In this document: one piece after another, positions 35,756 through 48,703 of the stretch
How positions within the stretch are numbered: position 1 is the first letter of the stretch
Layout: the number at the start of each line of letters is the position of its first letter
Assembly: GCA_007570785.1 (NCBI GenBank)
Contig: ML664175.1
Coordinates: 11,819,441 to 11,883,440 of the forward strand
Source of the DNA: Antilocapra americana
Lineage: Eukaryota; Chordata; Mammalia; Artiodactyla; Antilocapridae
DNA: 64,000 nucleotides
Reading direction: 5' to 3'
Notes under the pieces: generated by a model
The model's input: only the letters and a program-made list of their open reading frames with translations
Databases searched by the model: none
Told to the model about the DNA's origin: nothing
Made by a program: the position numbers and the translations under genes

Positions 35756-36302
35756 GAGCTGGCATTTTCTTAAAATGAAAATAAGTAAAAGAAATTTCAT
35801 TGAATGAGAATAATGTGGTCTCATTCAATAAAATGAACTGGTAGTGTAGTTAAAAAGTGTCATGTTGCCCTTGGAAATCCCTAAGAAATTGACAAAAGTT
35901 CCAGACTGCTAAAGCAGTAATTTTGAAAAGCAATGGCATCAAAATCAAATTTTCTCTGCTTCCCTCCAAGATACTGTCCCAGCATGATTACTGAAGTCTC
36001 TTACCTTAAGATAGGGAAATACAGGAGAACAACTGAGGGAAAATTATAAGAAAGCCCTAGTTTTAAACAACTTTATGTAGGGCAGTGGATTTGACCTGAA
36101 GCAAGAGGCTTCAAGGGGCGAAGTGAGTGAGGCAGGAGAGGGAATCCTGGGATGGTGCCTGCCCTTGAACATACAAGAACAGAATCCAAGGGTCCTGAAG
36201 AAAGGGTGGAAGGGACACCCAGCCTTGGGAGGAGGAGGGAGAAATAGGCAGGGCCTAAATAATCTGGTAAATGGATTTCTTACCCTTCTCCAAATCCATG
36301 AA

Positions 36303-36416
36303 ATGAAATGAAAAGTCACTCAGTCATGTTCAACTCTTTGCAACCCCATGGACTATACAGTCCATGGAATTCTCTAGGCCAGAATACTGGAGTGGGTAGC
36401 CTTTCCCTTCTCCAGG
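36303..36416 (-). repeat. Partial Bov-tA SINE, antisense
   Basis: The text caaccccatggactatacag, then agaatactggagtgggtagc, ends at ttctccaggg, so the tRNA-like head is missing. Confidence 0.85.
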
Positions 36417-36998
36417 GTCTCTCATCTAAAGATCTTTCCCATCTCTCATCTCCTCCCAAGCCTGGCTCCCTGAGAGGTAAACGATGGAAACAAAACCTTA
36501 GGAGTTGTTTTCAGAGATGGAGAATAACTATACTTGTTTGGTAACTGAAGTCTCTACCCTAAGACTCTCCCACAGACTGTAATCTGTATGCCCCCACAAG
36601 AGAAATCTGTTATTTTTCCCTAGGGAAAATAAGTTTACGTGCCAGAATATACTTCAGGAGCATGAACACAAAGCCCATAACTGAAGCATAGCTATTAGAA
36701 GGACCAATCATTTAAAAGTGGTCTATCATAATAAAACCAAAAAGGGAAGATTTTACTAATTTTTTTAAAAAAGGATATATATTAGCATTAAATCAGTAGC
36801 CCTAAGCTAGACTGGGTTGATTGGGGAAAAAAAACCAACACATTTTTTAAAAATCAACTAAATAATCCATCTAGTAATCCCATTCTCAAGGAGAAAGTAC
36901 TAAAAATCAACTACTAAAGACTCCTTTATAATTCAGTTCTACTTGCTGAATGGTTCTGAGTAATAAAATATATATATACCTTGCTCAAATTGTCTTAC

Positions 36999-37125
36999 CT
37001 GGAAGAGGTTTAGGAGGAGGCAACTTTGGATTACTACTTGGAGTGTGTACACTGCATATCTTAATAAAACCAGCCATTAACATGATCAGGGCAATTCCCA
37101 TAAGTAATACTGCCCACCAATAAGC
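36999..37125 (-). CDS. ADAM10: ADAM10 exon 15, transmembrane segment
   Basis: This 127-bp exon (42 codons plus one base) has acceptor cctag/GCT and donor CAG/gtaaga. It begins [20 protein letters not shown], a hydrophobic single-pass transmembrane helix, then [20 protein letters not shown], the juxtamembrane cytoplasmic region with a proline-rich motif. These are residues about 676-717. The helix anchors the protease with its catalytic side outside the cell. After ectodomain shedding the stub is a known gamma-secretase substrate. Confidence 0.97.
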
Positions 37126-38319
37126 CTAGAAATAAAAAGATTTTTCCAATGAAAAAGCCATAAAATATTTTAGAATATTCTGTACTATATAAAATATATA
37201 ATAGGATATATTACATTTTAATTTTTAAACAACATTTGTTCATTGGGAGTTGATAGCTATCACATAAAAGCACATATACATTAATTTCTTTAAATATAAA
37301 AAAGTACAAAGGAGGAAAGAAAAATCACCCATAATTTCACTTCCTAGAGGAAACCACTCAATCTTATTTTCATTTCAGTTTCTTTTTCTGTATAACTATG
37401 CTTGTCATACACACAGAAAACCCACGTGCAAAATTGGGCTCATCCCACACATGGTTTATATTGTATTTTCCCATGTTACTAAATATTTTCTGATTTAAAT
37501 ACTTCCTTCCTTTCTTTTGCCTGTTACTCTCACAGACTTTGCTTTTTATACTCTCCAGTGACTTAGAAGATATATAGCTTGCTTTAAATTCTACTAGATT
37601 TTTAAAATATTGTTTAACCTATAAGTTTTTCTAATCATCAAAGCTAAGACTGAAATTCTATCTTTTTTGAGGCCCCTCTTGAACTCTCATCTCAGACTAC
37701 CATTATTAAATTATTTTTATACAATCTATCTTAGTTTTCATTATATATATAATATCTATTATATATATATTCATTTATTTAAAGGTTAATTGCCTTCTTT
37801 AACATGAAAAGTGGAAGGATATACACATGCTAGAAGCAGGCAAAGTTACCTCTGAGAAGGTACTAAAATTTCACTTCCAACTTAAATCATATTAGATCAA
37901 TTAGCCAAACAAAAAAACTTCAAAAATTACTGGCATAATTTATAGAAAAATTATGCTACCATTCTTAATAAATCTTAAATCTATTTTGCAATTCAAAATA
38001 TTCAAAATTTGTCTTAAGACAGCATATAATAAACATCATACAAAATAGTAACAATTATGAACCTTATATTATTAAAATGCATACATAGTTATTGCTACTT
38101 TTGCCAACAAAATTCACATTTAAAAAGAGTTTCTATGATCTAGGGCCTTATAACAAACAGGCTACTACTTCTAGACTGTGTTCTTTATTCAATAGTGACA
38201 ATACAATTAAAGAAATAAAAGCTAAAACAAAAAAAAGAATGTTGTGGCAAAATACCCCAAGCCACCCCCTCTCCCCATGTGTGTAAAACCATGTGTATAA
38301 ATTTATACATACATATAAA

Positions 38320-39215
38320 TTTGTTTAATTTTGAAAGAACCCCAAACTTACAGAAAAGTTCCAAGGGCAATACAAAGAAGTTTTTAAAATCTAGAGCCAT
38401 AAGCTGCTTCCATGATGTCCTATCACACTTGAACAATTTGACACATAGTTCCTACAATCTATGGGTGTTTTTCCTAGATAATCACAATATAATCATCAAA
38501 ATCAGGAAACTGGTACTGTTACATCAGTACCATTTAATCCTCAGACTAACTCATTCAAGTTTTACCATCTGTCCCAATACCATCCAATATAGACCCATGC
38601 TGCCTTTAGCAGTTGTGGTTCTTCAGTCTCCTGCAATCTGGAAATAATCCACACTCTTTCCAGCTTATATAACTTGGACACTTTTGAAGATTACAGGTCA
38701 GTTATTTTGCACTGGAATGTCTCTCAATTTGGGTTTCTCAGATGTTTCTCCATTATTAGATTCAGGTCACACATCAGAAATAATGCTTTATTCTCATTGC
38801 ATCTGATCATGTGACACATGGCTTTGATCTCATTACTGAAGACGTTTTACTTGACCACTTCATCAAGGTGTAAACTGCCAACCTTTACCAAAAAGATATT
38901 CTTCTCTTTTGCAGTCAATGAGTATTTTGTACAGACATAATCTAGAACTATGTAAATATTCTATTCCTTATAAAACTTAAAATTTATTCATTTGTTCACT
39001 TGTTTATTCCCTCTCAGTTTCCTATTTTCCTGAATGGGTTATAATCCGTTACTATCATTATTATATCTTTTGGGCCTGTCCTCACCATTCTCTGAGCACT
39101 GAAGCTGGCATGAGGAGTTCCAGATCCATCTTGTTCTTTCCCTGCCCCAGCCCTGGAATCAGCCATTTCTCCAAGGAGCCCCAGTTTGTCTTGGAACTGC
39201 CCTTCCTAAGCGGAC
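38320..39215 (+). mobile_element. Ancient L1 3' region
   Basis: The segment reads ttacagaaaagttccaaggg, then ggtactgttacatcagtacc, then ccgttactatcattattata and ctccaaggagccccag. This order is typical of an old L1 3' region in + orientation. No coding capacity remains. Confidence 0.6.
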
Positions 39216-40050
39216 AATTTCCTCTCAATACTCATACTCTGACATCCCAAGCCAGTCACCCCTCCACAGGGCACACAGGGCACCCTGCCCAGTGCCAGGA
39301 TAGCTCCCCTCACCAGGCAGAGATGCCTTGCCTGCTTGGTGTCACCTAATTGCCTTTAGGAATGAAGTGTTCAAGAAAGGAGAGAGTAAGGGGTGATGTG
39401 ATTTAGCCTTGTGGCTGAAAGATTTGATCTTTCAAGAGATGCTACAAATCTGAATTTTTATACGGAATCTGTTTTTAAATGCTGACAACTCATTCAAAAT
39501 TTCTAAAAACAGTAGGTAGACAATACAAGACATGTGCTGGGTCAGAGGTGGTTGGAAACCAGAGCTTACCATCTACTTTTCAGAAGCCATTTCTTATATC
39601 CTCCTGAGAGTGCCAATAGTTTCCTAAATTTTTCTTTTGGTTTCTATAGAAAATAATTTTCAGAGGACTGCTCCTCCCTGTGAGTCTTTAGGATAATATA
39701 ACCTTTCCCTTGTTAAATAAATCTCCCATTGGATCCAGTTATTCTTCTTGTTTTATTCATCCTTAAATAATGGACCTGATATTTATCAAAAGGCAGCGTT
39801 TAAGTCCTGTTGTTAGTCTTTCAACTCAGCTCATTCCTCTTTTCCTTTCTGCCTACTGGCACATGCAGAACTATACACATAGCTTTTGTCCTATTCCAAG
39901 CATCCAGAGGCTTTTAAAATGTGGCATTTAATGCAGTAAGACATTCTTCAACCTTTCCTATCTGCAACTCTGACACTCTGACCCAGTAAAAAACATTAGG
40001 AACCAAAATCACCAGCTTATACTGCTATAAGCACTCTTCCTGCGCTATAA

Positions 40051-40219
40051 CAGAGATCTGCAACCTTGGCTACACGTCAGAATTACCTGGAAAGCTTTTA
40101 AAACTCAGTTACCCGGACTAAATCCCAGATTCCGATAGGGTGGGGGTAGATCCTGACATCAGCAATTTTGTTAAAGCTGCCCACATGATTTCATTATGTA
40201 GCCAAGACTGAGAACTACC
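40051..40219 (+). repeat. MER5A-type hAT-Charlie MITE
   Basis: The block ctacacgtcagaattacctgg, gcttttaaaactcagttacc, then agactgagaactacc fits the MER5 family. Confidence 0.75.
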
Positions 40220-40227
40220 TGTCTCTA

Positions 40228-40425
40228 CCAAGGGTCAGCAAACTTTTTCTATAAAGGGCCAAACAATAAATATTTAGGCTTTGCGGGCCATACGATTCGG
40301 TTAAGACTATTCATATCTGCCACTGTAGTACAAAACCAATCACAGATAAGAAACAAACAGGTGAGTGTGGTTGTGTTCCAGGAAAACATTATTTACAATT
40401 CAATGTGCTGGTGTAGGGCCCAGGT
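40228..40425 (+). repeat. hAT-Charlie-type MITE
   Basis: The text gtcagcaaactttttctata, aagggccaaacaataaatat, then ttgtgttccaggaaaacatt is a common mammalian non-autonomous hAT. Related copies are at 43450-43752 and, antisense, at 61086-61264. Confidence 0.75.
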
Positions 40426-41159
40426 AACTGGATTTTAAACGAACATGCCCGTGACCAGCATGCAGATGAGTGCTTCTTAGTGTAGATATGCTGGCACTGT
40501 GGGAAGGACCATTTTGAGCAATGCAGGGAGTCTAGCATACATGGCTCTCATCCAGCAAATGCCATCAGAGTCCCTCAGCTGCTCTAGACAACTACTGTAT
40601 ATTTCCAAATATCCTCTGGAAAGGCAGTATCACTTCTAAATGTGATCCAATCCAAAGCACAAAGAGGCAAGGATCTTCCTACTATTTTCAGGTTGGTGAG
40701 CTAGATCTGTATCAGGAGATGCACTTCCATTCCTGGTATTCATTATATTCTCTAACACACTTCCTTCCTTCCAGTCTTCGCTGCTGAAAACCATCCCACA
40801 TGGTCATCAGTGTTACAGTTACTTAAAACATGGAATTACGTCACTCCTCTATGTAAAATTTTTCTTCAAAAGCTTCCCACCAAAGATCTCTGAGATAAAT
40901 AAGTGGAAGACAGAAAAAAAAAAACCTGTACATACAATGAACTGCAGCCCAATATACATATAATTCTGCTTATTTTTTAAAGCTATATTTTCCTGTAAAA
41001 ATACAGCTTCTGAAAAATATATAAGAAACTCATCTTGAGAAAACCGGGCACAAGGGTAAAAAGAAGGCTTATTTTTCAATGTATTACACTATCAACTAAA
41101 AAAAAAGGATAATCACATTTTTCAAAAGGAAAATAGTGAAAAAAATTATTAAAATAGTT

Positions 41160-41405
41160 CATACTCTGGTTACTATTTCAGGTGCTCCCTCTTCATAAAA
41201 CATCTACCTGTCCCTCTACCTCTACTAGCCCTTAAGAACTTAGCTTTGGCATCACCTCCATAAAGAAGCCTTCCCCAAATAGGTTCTCTTATTTCCTGTG
41301 AAAATGATGCAGAACTGAAAATATGTTTCTATGTGCTTACCTTCTCTGTCCCAAACTGGGCCTGGGCTGAGAGCTTTTTGAATTTATATTCTATAAACTC
41401 AGTAC
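41160..41405 (-). repeat. Antisense L2-like fragment
   Basis: The sequence ataaagaagccttccccaaa and gctgagagctttttgaattt resembles the reverse complement of an L2 3' end. Confidence 0.55.
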
Positions 41406-43306
41406 CTACTCTACCAAAAAGTATCCATCGGACTAGTTATTAACACGTGAATCATTACTCCAAATATTGAATTTTCAGAACACTTCTACCAGCTCATTTA
41501 CTGTATCAAGATTTCCCACATACAAATAATGTAAGAGGCTCTCACAACACAGAACATAAAAAATTATGGTTCAATACCTCTTCTGATATCAGTTTTTCAG
41601 TACCTACAGAGTCTTACATAGAAATGCAAGTGGTATGGCAATAAGAAAAGCAGCCTAGAAAGAGGAAGCTTGAATTTAATACTGGTTATAACTTTGCAGG
41701 AAAAAAGGTCAAAAGGACCAAGTCCCAGCTGAAATTAAAGACATTTGTGAAAATATGGCACCTAGGTCTCTGAGTATTTGCAGTTCCTTCTAGCATTTTT
41801 CCTGGTATTCCTCTAAAATCTTCCAGGTAAGGGCATACTTCAAAAGCCCAAAGCTTGAGATGTTTTCATGACAATAATAGTAGCTTTTCAGAAACTGAAC
41901 ATCACAGTGGATAGAAGATAGCAAGAAAAAAACAAAGCAATAGTGCATTTGAGAGTATAAATAAATATAGCCACCTCTGGTAGAGGGAATTTTTTAAATG
42001 CTTCCTTTAAAACAGAATTATCAGAAGTAGTAAATGTTAAATTACATGTTTTCTATTTTATAGGTACTATAAAATCTGGGAAAAGAATACCAACCAGGGT
42101 AATAAATGCAAAATATGTGCTTTATCTCAAAAAAGGGATCACAATTTGTCTACTTGTTAGAAGTTTAAAATAAAAGAGAACTGTCATTCATTCAATAAGC
42201 ACTTAATGAGTGTAAATTATGAACCAAGCTCTTGTCTTCCATAGATACAAGGGTGTTAAGTGAAACTTAAAAGAAACAAAGAGAAGATATCCAAAAGTTT
42301 AAAAAAAAAAAAAGGTTGAGAAGCTAACAAAGTACTAAATCAAGTCTGAGAAAATAATCCTACAAAAGAAACAGACAGATGTTCAATACATCCACTTCTA
42401 TGGCCAAAAGAAAACAAAGTACAAAAATGGAGTCAAAATGACAAAATGAAAGGTCAAAATTTACCAGTCTAATTTATTATAATTAGGATAATTTTTTATT
42501 TAATAATCTAAATAAACAAAAAGGACCTCTAGGGTAATAATTAAAAAAACAGGCTTCATCCAAAAAACTGTGAGGGGGGAAGGAGCAAGACAAGGAATTA
42601 AGTATCTTCAGACATAAGATAATCTGAACTGATTTTTAAGATCTCTAGAAAAAGCCAGTAACAGAATCCTCTCAGTGAATTTCCAGTGTTAACAATGCTC
42701 ACTCATAGCAAACTCACTCTAGACTTCCTGTGGGTCACAAGACCATGTGGGGCCTACGGTTCCTTGTCATGATACTGATTATGCCATTCTACAGGGGCAG
42801 AAAGCTTCCCTCTATCCTTCAGAAGATGCCATTGTCCAGACTCTGACTAAATGTTCTTTTAATCCTTCAACAACCCATGCACCACGCCTCACATCAGTCT
42901 GCCAAGCGGAAGGCAACTGGTTATTGATTTTCCTGTTACTTTAAACTCAGCCTGGGCAAGCACTTAAAATACCACTGAATGAAACCTGAAAATATTATAA
43001 CTTAAAATTACAATAATATGTACAATTTTTCTATCCCATATAAATCATGACATTCATTCATCTAGCAAATGCATACTGACTCCCTATCATATGCTAAATA
43101 AGCCCTGTGACAACAATGCATCTTTGTTGTCAAGGTTTCAATAGTGATGTCCATGAGGCCTATTCTATCAGGCAACGAAGGAACTGCAACGAAGGAACTA
43201 AAGGTCCACAACCACCTTCCACTTTCAACACAGCAGAATGACAAAGCAGAAAAGTTCTGTTACAAGTCTCTTTAAAAGGAGTCATTATATTGCAGAGACT
43301 GTAAAA

Positions 43307-43445
43307 ATGGTTCCCAAACTTTAGCATGCATCATCGCCTACTGAATCAGTGGGTCCAGGTGGGACCTGATCATATGTGCATTTTTATCCAGTTCCCAGGT
43401 GATGCTGATGCTGCTAGTCAGGGGACTACACTTTGACATCCATTA
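43307..43445 (+). repeat. MER5A-type hAT-Charlie MITE
   Basis: It reads atggttcccaaactttagca through cccaggtgatgctgatgctg to actacactttgac. Confidence 0.82.
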
Positions 43446-43449
43446 GTCT

Positions 43450-43752
43450 AAATGAGGCTTAGCAAGCACTTCCTATCAAAGACCAGACAAATATTTTAGG
43501 CTCTGTGAAGCCATTCAGTCTCTAAGTGCAAAAGCTGCCACAAGCAATATGTAACTGAATCAATGTGGCCACGTTCTGATAAATCATTACTTATGGACAC
43601 TGAAATATGAATTTCATGTAATTTTCAAAAGAATATTGTTCTCATTTTTTTCAACTACTTAAAAATGTGAAACCATTCTTACCTTGTGAGTAATACAAAA
43701 ATAGGCAGTGGACTGAATTTGGCTCATGAGCCATGGTTTGCCAACCCCTGCT
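43450..43752 (+). repeat. hAT-Charlie-type MITE, longer copy
   Basis: Internal text gacactgaaatatgaatttc and the 3' terminus gagccatggtttgccaaccc followed by cctg identify the same hAT group as at 40228-40425. Another diverged MER5-like piece follows at about 43765-43880. Confidence 0.75.
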
Positions 43753-46724
43753 CTACATGAATGATTGGTTCTCAATTCCAGTTACTCATCAAAATTTGAG
43801 TGTTGGGAGCTTTGAAATGACCCAAACACTTAGGTTCCGTTCCAAGAGATTCTGATTTAACTGGTCTATGTCGTTAGATGATTCCCATGTACAACATGAA
43901 TAAAAGTCAGGTAAGTGGAAAATGAAGTTAAAAAGATTTCTTATTGCAGGATGGCTTACAATATTATCACAAATCTCCAAGATGGGAACCATAATATGCA
44001 ATATTTTCCAGATTCATTTGACAACCAAACGCATAATGTTTTGTGAAGCACATGGAAATACTGCGCTAAATCTTTCATAAAGAATACCATGTACTTATTA
44101 CTTAGGTTCATAAAATTACAGAAAAATAAGAAATTAATTCAAAAATGAGAAACAAATGTGATGTTTGTCAAAAATAATAATGAAAAGATAAACTTCTGAT
44201 AAATCTGAACAAATTAAAAAGAAAAAAGCCACCAGCAGGCAATTATCTTAAAGTGTAGGGGAAACACACTGATAAACCTAAAAAAATCAAGGTCAAAGAT
44301 GGTTTTCTATGTCAGATCTAACACAAAAGGTGCAGAAAATGTGAATTATGGAAGAAAACAAAAAAAGAATTACCAATGCACCCATTTAAAGAAAAACTGA
44401 CAGTGATACCGAGTATTAACAGATTTCCTGGTGAATTCTCTCCAACTTTTCAAGAACTAGGTAACTCTCTGATAAATCCAAAGGATGTTTATCATTATCT
44501 CTTGGACAGGCACTCAGCCTACTTTATTCAAATGTTACTGTCAAGAACAGTTTTTCCCCAGAAAAGAAAAAGTCTTTCTAACATCATTCCTTTGGTGCCA
44601 ATAGCAGTTCAGTTCATACTCTGAACTATTAAACTGTTTAGGTTCTTCCCACTCTACCTTCAAGAGGGAAAATGCCGCCACAGGATACCATGGAAAGGAG
44701 ACAAAAAAAGCCACCAGCTATCAGTGGAACGGAAAGTCAGTGAAACTAACTCATCATTCCTTTCATTGCTTCTTACACCAGAGCAAATAATAACCTACCT
44801 TACTAACTTTGACGGACAGTTTCTTTATAGATGATGAAAGACCAAAGCACAGCTATTAATACAACAAAATAAACTCTGCCATGCAACTGAACTCTGCAAA
44901 TAACACAAATATGACAAGTAACTCATAAGGAAGTGGCTGTTGTTTATCTTAATGTTTGACCTGATTAATGCCCACAAATGCAGCAACAGCCTGCCGCTAC
45001 TCTGGTATTATGGACCATGCTCTTCAAAAGGGTGGCATGTGGATATCAACATTGCTATTCTATACTTACTTAAGGCAAACCTGCATAAACCTAAAAGTGC
45101 CTGATTAATCAGTTCCACAGCAGAAGAAAAGACCTCACATTGCTAAAATCCATTACAAGAAACATTTCACAAAATCCTCAAAACTAAAATATGAAAAAAA
45201 GGTCCTAAAACACTTTAACTAAAAAGATCATTTCTAGTAAACATTTTAAAATATGAATAAATGAGTTTTTGAAATTCTAAATGAGTCAAAATTAGATACA
45301 ATGGAGAAAAATTAAAAAAATATTTTTAGGTAATATGATTTACTATCTAGAAAACCTAATATATGCCTGAGTTTATGGCACAATATAAACTCAGCAGGAC
45401 ATAACCCTGAGATTCCAATTATCAGATTTTTTTTTCTTTGAACATACTGTTTCCCATTGTAGACAAGTATACCAGATCCCAACTTTTTCTTATTAGAGAT
45501 AATCAGAAAAAAAGAAAATAGGAACTGGATTTGATTTGAAAACAGGGAAATAAGTAAGGAGGTAAAGAAATGTAAGTTACTTGAAATCACAGAATTGTCA
45601 AATGTGAGAATGGTGACCTGAATCCCTGTGTAACTCCAAACCTACCCTAGGTTCACTTTAGCACAGAACCAGAAGGCATCTTTAGTTTAACAGATACTTT
45701 CTGAATACACGATACACCAACACAGAGGTACAAAAATGAGTCACATACAATGTTTTAAGGAGGCCCAATTATCTGGATTAAAACCTAGGTCTCCTAAATC
45801 CAACTTCAACAGTCCTCCCACTATTCAGTCATTATACATCTAAAAATTGCATATTCTAACATGCAAAGTATTATTCTTCCTATATATAATAAACACCATT
45901 TTAACACTAGAGATAATTCCAAAAGTTTTATTGTAAAGTTTTGCTACAAAAGTACCCAAAAGGACTGACAACCCAGACAGAGGGCTGTTGTGTGTGCTTT
46001 TAAGGCATCCTCCGTCCTAAATACATAGTTTTAAAAATGTAAAAAATAATTTGAGAAGGGGGAGGAGTCAATTTCCAAAGCAGACTTATTCAGTTCAGGC
46101 ACAGCACACTCAAATATATCACTTGCAAATTTCCTACTGTTACCTTAATGTAAACACTTAGAAATACTTAAACAACTTAAGAGAGTCATTCTCAGTGATC
46201 TTTTTCAAAAATTTCAGGTAATTCAATGTATACAATTGGGGGAAATGTCGCTTAAAAATAATATAGTTCACTAGGTTTAAGTTGAATGAACATCCATAGT
46301 CATTAACAAATCTGCAAAAGGCTCTGTATCTGATCTTGCCCTGTTCAACATTTCCTATTATGGACAAGATGAAGACCCAGAAATTACATTGAAACATCAG
46401 AAAAATCTTCATCTCTCCTGTTCAGCAAAGTAGAACCCAAAGCTGGCTATCTGTCATACTGAGACAAGGGAGAAGTATAAAAAGCAAGCAGGGCTTTCCA
46501 AAATCAACTTGAAGAAATTCCACAATACTCTAATCATATGGACCAAAGGTGGAGGTAACGCATCCAAGACATGAACCAGGGAGCAGAGTAGAACAGAATG
46601 ACTCCCATCACCTACCAACAAAATCTATGAATGATACACATGTGAAGTGTGTATCTGATTGCTTTTAGAAGAAAATAAAGCTCAGGGCTATTTGAACTTT
46701 AAAACTCATTCTTCAGATAAAGTA

Positions 46725-46896
46725 CAGTTGACCCTTGAAGGAGACAGGTTAATCACTGTTGGCCCACCACATCCATGGTTCCTCCATATCTGCGGATTTA
46801 ACCAGCTTCAGAATGTGTACTAGTATTTACTACTGAAAAATAGCCACTTGTCAGTAGGCCCATGCAGTTCAAACCCACATTGTTCAAGGGTCAACT
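46725..46896. repeat. Tigger/pogo-type DNA transposon MITE
   Basis: Terminal inverted repeats (cagttgacccttgaa on the left, ttcaagggtcaact on the right) are flanked by TA (46723-46724 and about 46896-46897), as expected for a pogo-superfamily element. The internal text (tccatatctgcggatttaac) fits Tigger MITEs. Confidence 0.82.
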
Positions 46897-47018
46897 ATAA
46901 TTCCAGCATAAACAGGAAAGAAGTGATTTTCTCATAACACTGGTGACCTCTAACCAAGTAAAATTATGATCAAATCATTTTAAGATAAGATTTCTTTAGA
47001 AATAGAAACTATACTTAC

Positions 47019-47239
47019 CACAATCCATTCAGCTATGTTTTCATAGAGCTCTGGACTGAAAATTGCTTTTTTAAGCCTCGCTAGAGGACCATCAGCATCG
47101 ACTAATCTGCACCGCATGAAAACATCACAGTAGCCTCTAAAATCATTGCATGGGGATCCAGGTTGCAGGGTGATAGTTCGACCAAGGAAGTACTTGTTCC
47201 ACTGCACAGACCCTGTACTGGCACAAGTTGATGGCTCCA
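47019..47239 (-). CDS. ADAM10: ADAM10 exon 14, membrane-proximal Cys-rich region
   Basis: This 221-bp exon (2+219) has acceptor tacag and donor GTG/gtaagt. After the split Met it reads [20 protein letters not shown], then [40 protein letters not shown] and [13 protein letters not shown]. This covers residues about 603-675, the end of the Cys-rich domain and the stalk before the membrane. The Cys spacing is intact. The stretch NKYFLG is where I see the main departure from the human sequence as I recall it. Confidence 0.97.
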
Positions 47240-47707
47240 CTGTAAAAGAAGCACCAAATATAAGCTGAAGATCAGAGTCTCTATTGGGTTAGCTGGGAGA
47301 AAGGGAGGAAAGGAAGAAACTGCCTAAAATCATCACTGTGACATATTACATAGGCTTTCATTAGTTAGACTGGATAATACCCTTACTAATTCACCTTAAA
47401 TATCACAACATAAACAACCAGCAACTCTTTTGACTTAGTGCCTACAATGGCTTAAAATCCTTTTAACAGTGTATATTAATTATTGCTAAAATATTGGCTG
47501 GTTTCGTCTAGCTCATCACGTTAAAAACTCTGTAGGGACCACAAAACTGAAAACACAATGCTATGGTACATTTAAATATTTCTCAAGAGAATCAGTTCAG
47601 CTGGAAATTACCTGTCCCGACTGTATACCAAAGTTTAACACTTAACATTTAGGAGAAAATAAGGTTTTTCAAACAGATTTTATACTGATGCATTTTCAAA
47701 GGCTTAC
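47240..47707 (-). other. ADAM10: ADAM10 intron 13
   Basis: A short 468-bp intron with donor gtaagc and acceptor tacag. No repeat is recognised. Confidence 0.9.
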
Positions 47708-47816
47708 TCTTCTTCATACAGCAGACATGGCATAATTCCTTATCATCTTTGCCATCAGAACTGGCACAGGTACACTCCTCCAAGCCATGCTTCTCACAGA
47801 TAGAACCTGCACATTG
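47708..47816 (-). CDS. ADAM10: ADAM10 exon 13, Cys-rich domain
   Basis: This 109-bp exon (36 codons plus one base) has a T-rich cag acceptor and a gtaagc donor. It reads [20 protein letters not shown], then [16 protein letters not shown], residues about 566-601. It is part of the Cys-rich domain that packs against the disintegrin domain and helps position substrates. Seven Cys are visible. Phase 0 entry and a one-base exit match the neighbouring exons. Confidence 0.97.
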
Positions 47817-48519
47817 CTGAAAAAAAAAAAGAAAAGACCAATTATTTAATCCCTATACAGTCCAACCTCTTGTTCCCAGGAACAGACAGATGCCTCCAAT
47901 GCTAAAATAATTAAGTAAAAATACAAGAGGTGGTAGGAGCATAGATTAGAACCAGAAATGGACCGTATAAAAACATGTTAAAAAGAGCAAGTGCAAATAA
48001 GACAGCAAATCTTAAAAAAGTGATAACAAAAATCTAGACAAAACAGAAACAGAGGCGATTGGATGAACATCAACTTTATGTTGGTTATTATGGCTCTTTT
48101 ATAAGAAGAGAAAAATGAAAAGCTCCTCATATAGAAGAAAATGATTGTTTAGCCAAGAAAGCTTTAAAGGCTTCAAAGGCAGAGGAAATAATCAAGAATC
48201 CTTTTATTTAGGGTAGTAAAATATTAATTTATAAATCTTAAAAGCAGTACAAAGTTACATGCCTAGTTACATAACTATTTTTCTCTAGAGTGTCAAACAT
48301 ACACAGTAGAAAGATGAAAGACAAGTCAATAACAAATCGAATGCCACCAGGCACTTATGCCACATAATGCAGTCACAGCTTTGTGAGGAAATAGATACAG
48401 ATGCTGAAACTGGGACTGAGATGAATTACTTTAACTGTGAGGCTTTGAGTGTCAACAAACAATTATTCTGAAAAAGGTTTCATAAAATTAAATGAAAAGC
48501 AAACAAATCAAATGCTTAC
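47817..48519 (-). other. ADAM10: ADAM10 intron 12
   Basis: A 703-bp intron with donor gtaagc. No clear repeat or other feature is seen. Confidence 0.9.
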
Positions 48520-48703
48520 CCCATTAATGCACACTTGTGTATGCCTATTACAGTCTGTGAAGTTCGGTTTAGGATCAGAGGCTGGGCAGAGAGCTGTGAT
48601 GCCATTACATATTCCTTCTTTTGCACAGTCTGAATCATCCCGACACTTTTCAGTTTTTGACTTGAATGCACACTGTGCTGTACAACAGGGACCTTGACTT
48701 GGA
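48520..48703 (-). CDS. ADAM10: ADAM10 exon 12, disintegrin to Cys-rich domain
   Basis: This 184-bp exon (1+183) has acceptor tttag and donor GGG/gtaagc. After the split Ser it reads [20 protein letters not shown], then [20 protein letters not shown] and [21 protein letters not shown], residues about 505-565. It carries the disulfide-rich end of the disintegrin domain. The NFT sequon falls on residue 551, a known ADAM10 glycosylation site, which supports the numbering. Confidence 0.97.

Larger units (their letters stand above)
35181..36998 (-). other. ADAM10: ADAM10 intron 15
   Basis: This 1818-bp intron has donor gtaaga and acceptor cacag. It includes a hAT-like fragment (about 35280-35545), a forward MIR (about 35580-35755) and a partial antisense Bov-tA (36303-36416). 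The rest is unassigned. Confidence 0.85.
37126..47018 (-). other. ADAM10: ADAM10 intron 14
   Basis: This 9893-bp intron has no Bov-tA or CHR element that I can see. Recognisable pieces are LINE-like debris (about 37290-37480), an old L1 3' region (38320-39215), MER5 and other hAT elements (40051-40425, 43307-43752), an antisense L2-like block (41160-41405) and a Tigger-type element (46725-46896). Long parts (about 39360-39820, 41410-43300, 43890-46720) are AT-rich and unassigned. Confidence 0.8.
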
